Below, piece by piece: positions 12,801 to 25,500 of a stretch of 64,000 bases of DNA; the first letter of the stretch is position 1, and each line of letters starts with the position of its first letter. The translations under genes were made by a program, and so were the position numbers. The notes under the pieces are model-generated. The model saw only the letters and a list, made by a program, of their open reading frames with translations, was not told the DNA's origin and searched no databases. This DNA is from Albula goreensis (lineage: Eukaryota; Chordata; Actinopteri; Albuliformes; Albulidae), in NCBI GenBank assembly GCA_022829145.1, contig CM040762.1, forward strand, positions 23,492,436 through 23,556,435, in the 5' to 3' direction.

Positions 12801-15800
12801 TTCAAATTACAGACTTACAACGCCCAAATCCCACTGAAGATTTAAGTACAATATGATTTATGTAATAGAAAATAAATAAAACAATATGTGGGGAAAATTT
12901 TAATTTATGTTCTGCTCTGTAATATTCATACAGAATATATCATATAATCACTATAATATCCCTGCATTTTTTTGTGTCATGAGGACACATCGCAAAAAGT
13001 ATATATATATATATTTTTTTGTTGAAAATTTGTAGTTGTTGCGTTTTACGTGTGTACAGAGATGGAGTGGAAACTGCAATACTTTAACACTGACTTTGCT
13101 GCCTTTGGAAACGAGACAGAGGGAGTGGAGGAGATGTTTGAAATGTCAGGAGGACTTAAGTAAGTGAACATTCCAAAGAGGTTACACTGAGAAAAAGAGA
13201 GGGAGAAGGAGAGAGCGAGAGTGTATGTGTGTGTGCGAAAGAGAGAGAGGGACAGAGACTGAGACTGTCACCAGACACTCAAAACGTCAGCAGAATCGGG
13301 AAAGGGCAAGTGAGATAGAGGCAAAAATAGAGAAGGAAAGATGGAGAAATCGGAGCAGAACGCTGCACTTTATTTGTATGTTTACAGAGCATTGTGCCAT
13401 GATGTGGGGGTAAACAGCAAGAGCCAATGGCTGTAAGTTTCATTGGGTATATGTGCTCCTGTGGACAAAGTCAGTTCTCAACAACTTCTAGAAGAGGGCT
13501 ATTGGTTATTTCAGCAGTGGCTTTCAGTATAGTTAACTTTTATTGGTTGCCCTGTGGGTAACATGTGATTGGATGTAATGTCACTCTGTGAGAAAGGATT
13601 TCAGTCAGTATTCTGGTCCCAGTCTCAATCTGAGAAGAAGGGAAACATGACTGACCTTTTTTATTTTTTTAAGGAAATCATTTTTGAGTGTAAACAAATG
13701 AACATCTCGCACCAATATCTGCATATATTTTTTCCACACTGAGTTGTCGATGAATGTAACAGTCTTCCAGGTCATGTTGTAGAAGCAGGCACTCTTGGGC
13801 TATCCAGGCTTGTCACAGTACTAGGTCCTCTGGCCAATAAGTAAAATTATAAGTCTGCATAGGCTGAATGGACAGTTCTTCTGTCAAATATTCTCCTTTT
13901 TAATGTTCATTGCTCAAGTGTGATTTCCCCAGTTAATCAGGTAACCACAGTGTGACTCCACTGGCTGAGTATGGAGTGTGTGACTCAGATAAAGTGTGTA
14001 TGGAGTGTGTGACTCCACTGGCTGAATATGGAGTGTGTGACCCAGATAAAGTGTGTATGGAGTGTGTGACTCCACTGGCTGAGTATGGAGTGTGTGACTC
14101 AGATAAAGTGTGTATGGAGTGTGTGACTCAGATAAAGTGTGTATGGAGTGTGTGACTCCACTGGCTGAGCATGGAGTGTGTGACTCAGATAAAGTGTGTA
14201 TGGAGTGTGTGACACCACTGGCTGAGTATGGAGTTTGTGACTCAGATAAAGTGTGTATGGAGTGTGTGACTCCACTGGCTGAGCATGGAGTGTGTGACTC
14301 AGATAAAGTGTGTATGGAGTGTGTGACTCCACTGGCTGAGTATGGAGTGTGTGACTCAGATAAAGTGTGTATGGAGTGTGTGACTCCACTGGCTGAGTAT
14401 GGAGTGTGTGACTCAGATAAAGTGTGTATGGAGTGTGTGACACCATTGGCTGAGTATGGAGTGTGTGACTCAGATAAAGTGTGTATGGAGTGTGTGACTC
14501 CACTGGCTGAGCATGGAGTGTGCGACCCAGATAAAGTGTGTATGGAGTGTGTGACTCCACTGGCTGAGCATGGAGTGTGCGGCTCAGATAAAGTGTGTAT
14601 GGAGTGTGTGACGCCACTGGCTAAGTATGGAGTGTGTGGCTCAGATAAAGTGTGTATGGAGTGTGTGACGCCACTGGCTGAGTATGGAGTGTTTGACCCA
14701 GATAAAGTGTGTATGGAGTGTGTGACTCCACTGGCTGAGCATGGAGTGTGAGACCCAGATAAAGTATGTATGGAGTGTGTGACTCCACTGGCTGAGTATG
14801 GAGTGTGTTACTCAGATAAAGTGTGTATGGAGTGTGTGACTCCACTGGCTGAGCATGGAGTGTGTGACCCAGATAAAGTGTGTATGGAGTGTGTGACTCC
14901 ACTGGCTGAGTATGGAGTGTGTGACTCAGACAAAGTATGTATGGAGTGTCTGACTCAACTAAAGTGTGTATGGAGTGTGTTACTCAGATAAAGTGTATAC
15001 GGAGTGTGTTACTCAGATAAAGTATGTATGGAGCATGTTACTCAGATAAAGTGTGTATGGACTGTGTTACTCAGATAGAATGACAGCACCTTCCAGCTGG
15101 TGGAATGCTGGCGTTCACTGGTAGACTGTGCTACAGTGATAGGATAAGCTTTGAATAAAATTTGATGTTACAATTATGGCAAAAAATTGAGGGAAAATGC
15201 ATATTACAGTCATTGCAAATGCAAAAAATACTGGCTTCCTCAGTTGCCACAAATTAATGCTCATTTTGGAAATCACTGTGTCATGTCTAGCTTGTGAAAG
15301 GAAACACAAGCTATCAGGGAAACACAAACAAACACAAAGGGAACATTAAATATATTATACATTTTGTTAAATAACCAATATACTCTCTTTAGTTAAATTG
15401 CTTTTTAAATTACTGCGTACACACAGGAAAACGATGTTATTGGTCATTTATAAACATGATGAACCTTTGTTTATAATGGAATCAGTTACTTGTGGATAAA
15501 AGGACCACATGAAGCTAATGTATAGTTTCAGACAAACAGAAACAGACAATGTTTATGCCTTTTAAATCATTTTCATGTCTTTATAATTGGACTGTCCATA
15601 TAAAATTAACTAAGATGTGTCTTATAATGGCAATAGTGCCTAAATATTACCTTACAAACTTCTAATTATTGTAATATTGTATTTGATAAGTAATGTTGTT
15701 ATTTTACAAGATTACTTACCATTAAGTAATCTTGTAAAATATTACTTGTAAAAGTGTTTTAAGGAAAACATGGCCAGAAGATTCAAAGGGGGAAATTAAG

Positions 15801-18800
15801 ATTGTTAGATGATGTGGAGAGTTTATGGATAAAGAGTAAAATGGCTGTATATACATATACACACATAACTATATTCGGATAGTTACGTGTATTAATAAAA
15901 ACAGAGTGAGAGACTGACTCTCTGCTCTCTTAATCTCCAGTGCGCCCTCCTGCCCTCTCACTGTCAGCCTCCGTAAGCATCTTCTTCATCTATATTTCTG
16001 TCTCCATTTATAGACCGAGCGCAGTTTATGTTTATTCCCCCTCTGCTTTTACTACTAGCGATCAAAAGTGTCAGCTCACATACCGACAGAGATGTGCCGC
16101 TATGATAGAGTCGATGTAGTTATTTTAACGGAACCAGAATAAGGGGGTGCGGGCAGAGAGCCGCTGATAGCTGTGGGAGGGTGGAAGGTTGTAGACGGAC
16201 GTTGTCACCGAGTACCGCACCACAGTGTCCCTCTCAGCACGTCCTGGCCATCTGGATGTAAAGGAGTACTTTACTCAGCTCCAGTCTGCCCAGGATTAAA
16301 CAAATAAACAAGCCGCTCACCTGACATTGATGCTAACACAGATACACTGATAATTGTGTACTACCCCTGTCAGCTAAACCGCATAATTTAAAAAAAACCT
16401 TAAAGATGGTATGCTGGGATGGCTCAGTGGAGTGAGAGAGTAGTTGTCACCATTGCAGTCAAAGAGACAAATGTGTCAGATCCTTCGGCCGTATGTGAAA
16501 GAGAATCCAGGAGCGGCTCTCTGCCTCTCTCAATAATAAGCGGTTTCGCAGATAAGCCCGCCACATACGGGAGATCTCCAAAACAATCCCGCGCTGCGAG
16601 GTGGAGAATAGCTCCTGCATTCTCCGCCCTTGCTCCTGCAGCACAACCTTTTGTCAGCTGATCCTGTTGCTCGACACGTTTTTCGTCGGGCTGTTAAAGA
16701 GCGAAGACTTTGTGCATCTAACAGAACTGTGTGCCCTTATGCCGCCATTTATAGAAGTACAGTCGAACCAACGGGGGGATGCCGTCTGCTCAACATGACA
16801 TTAACTACATAGAAAGACATACAGAGAGGTATCGGGTGACTGGGATAGAAGGTTAAAGAACACTTACAGTCTGTTCATTGCTCTTGTTGGGCATGGTACA
16901 GAATGCATGAGTAGATGCTAAATAAGTGGACAATTTGAGAACAGTCGCTTTTCGCCCACCATAGAATGAGCTGGGAACAAGTGACCATCTGACCACTGTG
17001 GTCCTCCTCAGACAACACTGATCACTGCTGATCAGTGCCAGAAGAAATTTAGACTGCTGATCAGCACCAGAGGAAATCTAGACTGCTGATCAGCGCCAGA
17101 GGAAACCCAGACTGGTCTTAGGCAGTATCGTCACTTCGCTGACATACTCCTGACATGGCAAAAACAAACCGAGGTCATCATATTTTTATAGGTACTGTCT
17201 GACTGACAGAGTCACTTGTGTATCAAAACCGATCTTCGTTTTAGATCCTCACGTTCTTTATTTCAGAAGTTCACAGTTCACTGAACTATTCTCTAGACCT
17301 CTCAGATTCATTTGTGCTGAGTAGCAAAGTATCGTTAAAATATGATACTCAGTTTGTGTTATGAAATGCAAAATTCTTTGGAGTTTAATTTTCTTAATTT
17401 CTTAAAAACCTGGGCCATTCTTTTGCACTGCCCTAACCCCGGTCCTTCAGCGGTCAGAAGAGTTTTCGGAGAGCAAGAGAGCAAAACAATTATAAGAACA
17501 TAAGAACATATTATGACGAGGACAGGCCATTCAGACCCAGCAAAGCTCATCTTTACTTCATACTAGGATGTATTAAACAGCTCAAGCAAAAGCTGGAAGA
17601 GGCAAGTCTGCCCTTTAGGTGGAGTGAAAAGATGAAAAAAGAGACACAGAGCCATGAAAAGGTTATAACCTGACACGGAAATAGGTTATAAGACATAAGT
17701 ATGTACAGAGTGACCGGACATTAAGATGTAGAGTGATTATTGAATAGATACATGTTGATGTGAGCGAACATGTCTGTGTATTAGCAATGACAGTGAGTGA
17801 CTTAGCGCTGCCGTCAAAGCTTAGATTGAGCGGAGGACAGCACATGTAAGGCCTGACACCACGTCGAGTCGAGAGAGAGAGAGTGCTGACAGGCTGTAAC
17901 CTGAGAGACGGACAGTGAAGGGTGGGGGGGGGTAGGTTTGGGGGGGCAGGAGAGTCACACAATGGCTGGTGAAAATTCACACCTGTTTTCACTTTTTTGT
18001 CGGGGTTTGTTGAAGACTCATTCGCATAATCACATACCGACTTTCCTTCATTAGCAGCGGATAGAAGCGTACAGTCTGCGCGGCCTGTTAAAATACCGTG
18101 AACAGAGCTTTGCCTTTACCTGCATATCACGCTAATATGGACAGCAGTTTCCATGGTGATCCGAAGCCCCTTAGTCCTCCAGAGCTGAGAGTGGCTGAGT
18201 CAGGCATAGAGAACTGAAGAACTGCCAGTTTCCTGCAGTTTATAGCTGTTAACATATCTAGCGCTGTTAATCCTCTTCTCTTTCGGGACAGCCAGGAGTC
18301 TGATGCTGTCCACAGGCTCTACATCTTTAAAAACTCACACCAGCACATCCTGCTATCCTCGATTGCTGCCTGTGCCCTGAGTTGCTGCCAGGTAGGCTCC
18401 TGTCCATTAGCTCCCCGTGCGTATTGGGCTCCTCGGTAGGGCCGGCCCGCTGCACTCATCTGAGGGGATGAAAGGGTGGGGGGGGGATCCGAACGGCGCG
18501 TAACCTCCAGAACGCTGAGCCCCTGGCGCAGGGCCGCGCGGTCACGAGGCCGCGCATAGGGCGCGGGCCCCAGGCCCGGGCGTGCTGCCAGGCCCCGTGG
18601 TGCAGAGGTATTTATGGTCCGCCGCGCGGTGGTCCTGCCCCTGATCCAAGGCCACGACGGGGGCAGCCATAAAACCACAGGCGCTGAAACCCTTTAACAG
18701 ATCGCTGTCTGAAAGACAAACCTTATCAAAAATAGAGGTGTCGGGCATACAGTATGCCGGGACCAAGTGCACAGAGCAACGGGTCGCGCGGTGTGAGCCG

Positions 18801-21800
18801 GTGGTCAAGGCCAAGAGCGGTGTCTTATGACGGAGCAGTGGATACTGATAGGAAGTGGCTCTCTGCCCTCCCTGCTCTGTCCCCTGTCCCCTATTCCCTA
18901 TCCCCTGTGCCCTATCCCCTATCCCCTGTCCCCTATTCTCTATCCCCTGTCCCCTATCCCCTATTCTCTACCCCTGTCCCCTATCCCCTATCCTCTTTCC
19001 CCTGTCCCCTATCCCCTATCCTCTTTCCCCTGTCCCCTATCCTCTATCCACTGTCCCCTATCCTCTTTCCCCTGTCCCCTCTCCCCTGTCCCCTATTCCC
19101 TGTCCCTTATCCAGTATCCTCTATCCCCTATCCCTTTCCCTCTATCTCCTATCCCCTGTCCTCTATCCCATACCCCCTGTCCTCTGTCCCCTTTCCTCTA
19201 CCTTCTATCCCCTATCCCCTATCCTCTATCCCTATCCCTATCCCCTGAGCCCCATCCCTTATCCCCTGTCCCCTATCCACTATCCCTTTTGTGTGTCCCT
19301 TAGCCTCCATCTCCTATCTCCTGTCCTCTATCCCATATCCCCTGTCCCTATTCCCTGTCCTCTGTCCCCTATCCACTATCCCTTCTGTCCTGTCCCTTAT
19401 CTTCCAACTCCTATCTCCTGTCCTCTATCCCATATCCCCTGTCCCCTATTCCCTGTCCTCTGTCCCCTATCCTCTATCCTCTATCCTTATCCCCTGTGCC
19501 CTATCCCTTATCCCCTGTACCCTATCCCCTCTCTCATGTCCCTTATCCTCCATCTCCTATCCCCTGTCCCTTTTCCCCTATCCCATGTCCCCTTCCTCCT
19601 CTCCCCTGTCCCTTATCCCCTGTCCCCTATCCACTATCCCCTTTCTCCTGTCCCTTATCCTCCATCTCCTATCCCCTGTCCCTTTACCCCAATCCCATGT
19701 CCCCTGTCCTCTCTCCCCTGTCCCCTACCTCCTCTCCCCTGTCCCTTATCCCCTGTCCCCTCTCCCTGCCTGCAGAATCAACAGGAACCAGGCCCACCAG
19801 CAGAACCCACAGGGCATCTACAGACATGGGCCCCGAACGGGTCACCTGACTCTGACTGTAGTCCAGAGCTGTCTATGTCCATCCCCGGCCAGGCTTGGTC
19901 AGGCGGAGCTCCGCCCACGTCTTTCAATGACACATCTCTGGAACAGCAGTCTTGTTCCTATTTATTTTATCAAAATATACTTTTACCATTTGTGAGCCAA
20001 ATTTTAGTTTGCTTACCATTTGCTAGACAGACAAAAATATTTAAACAAACGCTTATACATGATGAGTCGGTGAACAACATATTAAAAGCTTCAAGAACTG
20101 AAGAGATTTTTCTGATGCTTATTTCCAGGTTATATGCCCAGTGTAAACCCTATTTTCACTTAGATGTATTCCTCTTGTGCTGGCTGCCACATTCAAATGA
20201 TTTATTTTACAAAATGGTGTCACTGACATTAACAATATATTCCAAGAGATCACAGGGCAAACAACCATGAACTGTATATATTGGATTCAGCTCCAGCAGT
20301 CATGTTGGACCTTCCAGACCAGCCTTTGAATGTAACCCTATAGTGACATTATGATATTCTCACCAACTGAAGCTGAATGTGAAATTCTATAGAAATGTCT
20401 CTCAGAAATCTTCCTGACCTCATCACGAGAGTGTTTTATTTCCCTCTCCTCAGCCTCCCTCTCTTTTCTCCTCATCCTGCATCCTCACAGACCTCCTTAA
20501 CTCTCCTTGCCCCTCACTTGCTACCATTACTGTGTGTTTGAAATCTTCAGACAGGATCTCGCTTTTAGCTGTTAAAGGATCTTTAGGAAACGTCTATGTG
20601 TCTGAGTTCAGTTCTCTCCGCCCTTACCCCTATCTGTCACTGTGTCTCTATCGCTACCGGAAAATCCCACACTGTGTTTGTGATGTTTGCTTCAGTGAAA
20701 GCTGAAAGTGGCACTATCAGTTAAGAAATGGAGAGAATCAAATCGCTCTCTTTTACACTGTTTACATTGACGCTTTACTTAGTTACGCTTGTTACTTTTT
20801 ACTTAGTGTGATGTTTCCGACAACTGAGTGTGTGAGAATGTAAAAATCAGGCAGTCTCATTTTTAGGGGGCCACCTTACATGAGAGACCACACATTACAT
20901 GAGAGACAGCACATTTGTCATAAATCATAGCAGAAAATTCTGAATCAATGGCTCTGCAGCTTGCAGTCCCATTATTTGCTTTGGAATAGTTATATTTTGA
21001 CAAACATGTAAACCTTCTCGTAGACATTAACATGAAAGGCATTGCATTTTGTGCATTTCTACAGTTTGTTCATTATATTTTTAAAACTGTCTGTCTCCTG
21101 CCTGTTTCTACAGTACACTGTACATTGATATATAGTATGTTTTTTCCACATAATTCCTAATGTGAGTGAGCAGAAAGTTATAGACGTTTGTACAGGTTTT
21201 TATGTTTATTTGTTTGCTCAGGTTGATGGAGGCGGCGCTCACTAACATTAACCAAACTGAAGAATGTTCACAGGGCCCCACAGTTCACACGCTCATGCTT
21301 TTGGTGGCCGCGTCATGGCCTTCTAAACTACTCAGCATCCTTATCCAGAGATCACACATCAAACATTTGACTGGAAGTTCATTCAATCATAAATATGCAG
21401 GTTATTTTAGTCTATGGCTTGCAGTTATTTTACAAAATGTATGGTATGTTACTGGCCTTGACCATTACAATATAGTAACACAGTGCAATCTGCTCATAAG
21501 GGCTGACTGTGTAACAAGTTGGCAGTCACAGAGAGTCGGGCTAATCAGCATCACAGAGCTAACTGTGCTCTGGGTCTCCCCACTCTTACCATTACCACAC
21601 TTCACTTTGACACATGAACTTTATGGTAAACGTATTTGATAAATGATAAACCTTTGGGCTGTCCTCTCTCCTCTCTTCTTTCAGCGGCCAAGGAAGAAAA
21701 GGCTACAGCGCCACCTCCTGGTGAGTCTACACACAACTTTTATAACAACGGCAACAAAACTCTTGCATAACTTTGTTGTAAATGCAAAAACACACAATAG

Positions 21801-22004
21801 AAATACAAGAATTTCATATAAATGTTTGTTATCATGAAACGTCATTTTGAGGGATCAGATTGTAACATGCTGTTTAAAACTTTCTTTCTGTTTTCTTTTT
21901 TTTTTTTCAGGGAAAAAAGAGGGTGAGAGAAGCCTGCAGTTTGCCTAACCATGTGTGTGGATGTGTGTCTGATATGTGTGTGTGACTGTGTGTGTGTGGA
22001 TCTT

Positions 22005-22048
<44 letters not shown>

Positions 22049-22194
22049 TGTATGTGTGTTTGTGTATGTGGATCTGTGCGTGTCTGACAGTGTGTGTGTG
22101 GATCTGTGTGTGAGTGTGTATGTGACTGTGTGGGTCTTCATGTAACTGTGAGTGTGTGGATCTGTTCATGTCTGACTGTGTGAGTGTGTGTGGA

Positions 22195-22227
<33 letters not shown>

Positions 22228-22294
22228 CAGAGAGAGAGACTGTGTGTGTGGATCTTTGTGTGTGTAACTGTGTGTGTGGATCTGTGCAAGTCTG

Positions 22295-22327
<33 letters not shown>

Positions 22328-22362
22328 ATCTGTTCATGTCTGACTGTGTGAGTGTGTGTGGA

Positions 22363-22399
<37 letters not shown>

Positions 22400-22514
22400 C
22401 AGAGAGAGAGACTGTGTGTGTAGATCTTTGTGTGTGTAACTGTGTGTGTGGATCTGTGCATGTCTGACTGTGTGTGTGTGTGTGTGTGCATGCGTGAGTT
22501 TATGTGTGTGTCTG

Positions 22515-22553
<39 letters not shown>

Positions 22554-25500
22554 AAGTGTGTGTGTGTGCATGTCTAACCATGTGTGTGGATCTGATTGTG
22601 TCAGATCTTGAGTGTGGATTCAAGCCAAACTCCTGCTGCTTGTCCACATGATTCCAACTTCACACCTGTGTGTAACATCTGTGTGTAATTGTCTCTCCTC
22701 ATTCAGAAAAGCCCATAGAGGAAGAGGGTAAGGGCATGCTCTCACACAGCACAGAAGTGGCCTTTCTGTGGGGATGAGACTGAGAGTGATCGCTGGGTTT
22801 GCACGTTGCCCTGTAGTCAGTCACACAAACGTCATGCTCATTTTGACCAGTCTTGCATTAAACCTGTATAAGATACGTTCCGTTTGATCAGCAGAGGTTT
22901 ATATTGAAACAATGTGGAATACACACAGTAAAAAACATTACGTGTGTGTGTGTGTGTGTGTGTGTGTGTTGTCTCCATATATCATTGTACCATTGTAGTC
23001 TCTGTTATATTGTACCATTTCATTTATACATTTCATTTTACATCTTCACCAATATCTGCACCTTAATTGTTTCTTTTGACATAGAGAAGAAACCAGAATC
23101 TGAAGGTAAGAGAAAGAAACAATTTGCATAACCATTTAAGTCCGTTTTGTGAATGTGTATGTGAGTGTATGTATGTGTGTGTGTGAATGAGCACAAATAC
23201 CTACGCATTACTCTGCCGATACACGAGTGTCAGACCGTGATGTTGAAACCCTGTCTTTCCGTTGCCAGAGGCTCCTCCTTCAGATGAGGGTAAGCGGTAG
23301 GTCAGGTGGAATGTGCGGATGCGGCCCGCTGCACGCGTGCAGATGTATACAGCTCCGCGTATACATGCCCTGTCAACTCAAATGGGTTCTTTCTCAAGTG
23401 ATCCCAGGCCCTTTACATTTGCATTACGAAATTGCATCGAGGACTTTTGTTTCAGTTCTTCTGATCCTGTGGACTGATGACATCGTTTATGCTCACCGAG
23501 GGGGCCACTCATTAGGTACACCTACCCAAGTCAAAAAGACGTCGAAAATGTGTCCCCCGGGATTCGCCATGTCAGTTGTGGTCACTGTTTGGGCGGAAAT
23601 ATCGGGTGTACCTAGATAAGTGACTTCCCAAGGTGTATGCATACAGGTGACTGTATGCATGTGAAATTGTGGGTGTGCCGGTTTACTGTAAAGGTTTGTG
23701 TATGTGTGAGAGAGAGAGAGAGAGAGAGAGATGGGAGTGTGTGTGTGAGAGAGAGAAGGAGAAACGCATGTTAGGGAGAGCATGTGTGCACTGTATGCTT
23801 AAGCACTATGAAATGATGGAGGAGGAAAGAGGGTGCGCGCGCTCCTGTTTCCATTCAAGTTGTCTTTGCTGTTCATTGGCTGTTCCCAAACCAGCCTTTT
23901 CTTAGATTATATCTGTTTTTTTATTCGGTTTTGGTTAAGAAAGACAGTAAGTACAGAATTTAATATATACCAATTTTTTATCATCTTACCTCTAAAAGTC
24001 ATCAAATGACTATGTTCATATGAGCTGAGAGGACATATGAAATTGATGGTGGTGATGGTATTGACATTGCCTTAACATAAATAAAATTCAAATCTGTATA
24101 ATGCTAAAGCTAACTAAATTATGTTTAAGTATAAAAATAATAATAATAATAATAATAATTAATCACCATTATTATTATCTGGGTCCAAGCATCACAGGTG
24201 CTGGGAACCCTCTTATTTTTGCTTAGAGTATTGTTTTTATTATTTTTTTTTTCTTCTTTCTTATTTCTCCTCTTAAAGTATTTTCTATACTATATCCTCT
24301 TTGGCATATAGGTTCCAAATTTCACCCACTGCCCAGGAACCAAAAATGACATAATTTGACCACATGATGGCGGAATAACAACAAATTTTACATTTGGGCC
24401 CTTAACCTCTGAACAATAAGTCGTAACGACAATTTTCCCCCCTGGATTTCAAAACACATCTATCCATATAAGCCACATCCATTTAGGCTGTTTTGCATTT
24501 TATCTAAATAGTTTTTAGGTTTTTCTCCAACAACTTTAGTCTAATCATCAGAAGATTGTGCTGATGCGTATTTGGTCCAAGCAGGAAAAGTTATTTCTTA
24601 GTTTTTTTTTTTTTTTTGATATTCATTATGGTTTTACTGCAATGCATTACAACAAATTCTAGCTTTCAGTGAAACTGAAAGCATAACTCACCAAAGGTTT
24701 GTCAAATCAATGTGAAACTCAAACCACGGGGTCTTGTGCATGGTCTGAGCATATGTACAGAGGCACCTTAAGTTCCAGCAATAGGTAGCACTATTGTTCC
24801 AACAATAGGTAGCAATGGTACAAAGTCTATATCTCAGAATCAGCTGCATGGATTTGTCTGAAATTCTTTTCACCTGTTCTAGGATAATGTCCAATTATTT
24901 GTATAAAATTTGGTCATGGTTGGCGAAAAGGGGCATGGTTTAAAAAACATTTTTATCAATAATGCAGTCAAAAGTTCCAAAAATCATAATAATTACATTG
25001 TGGGTCCCAGAAGGTTGTTCTTGTAGTGTATAACAAACGTCATTTCAGAGGTCCATCACTGTGATTTTAAAAAATATGTGGAAATAATTAATGTCTACCT
25101 CTCCATGAGTCTTCATTCAAATGCTACCAAAATTGACAAAAAGTTTGTCTAATTGTCAATTGTGTTGGCTTTGGCATCATTGTTTGTACACAGTCATGCC
25201 AATAAGCATTATTAAATTGATTGTTTGGATGCTAAATATGAACAAATGATGTTTCAGAAATGACAAATGGTGAAGCGACAGTAATATTCAATGTCTGATT
25301 GTAATTTGTACTGTAAACATTTTTTACAACATTTTTATATTTCACCGAATGCTTGTTTAGACTTAACAAAAATATTTTACAGTACAACTAAGATCAGCAG
25401 AATGTATGATTTTTCCAAAATTTTAGTAACATTTTAATTGCTGCGAATGTTTGAAGTTTATTCACTCAAAAATCCCTGAGTTTGGCCAATGTCATTTAGA

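Noticed and set aside
13952..14991. Open frames with a 19-residue period on both strands
   Set aside because: They follow from a 57-bp unit without stops. Equal openness on both strands argues against coding.
16419..16440. tRNA-like A box (GATGGCTCAGTGG)
   Set aside because: No B box at the expected distance and no cloverleaf could be drawn.
16459..16644. Minus-strand 61-codon frame with a protein-like look
   Set aside because: Too short, no match I can name, and overlapped by an equally open plus-strand frame.
18754..20270. Pro/Leu/Ser-rich open frames up to 471 codons
   Set aside because: Pure consequence of the CCCCTATCCCCTGT low-complexity tract.
21842..22651. His/Thr- and Cys/Val-rich frames
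   Set aside because: They are translations of (TG)n/(CA)n repeats, as are similar frames near 30860, 40670, 42977 and 44887.
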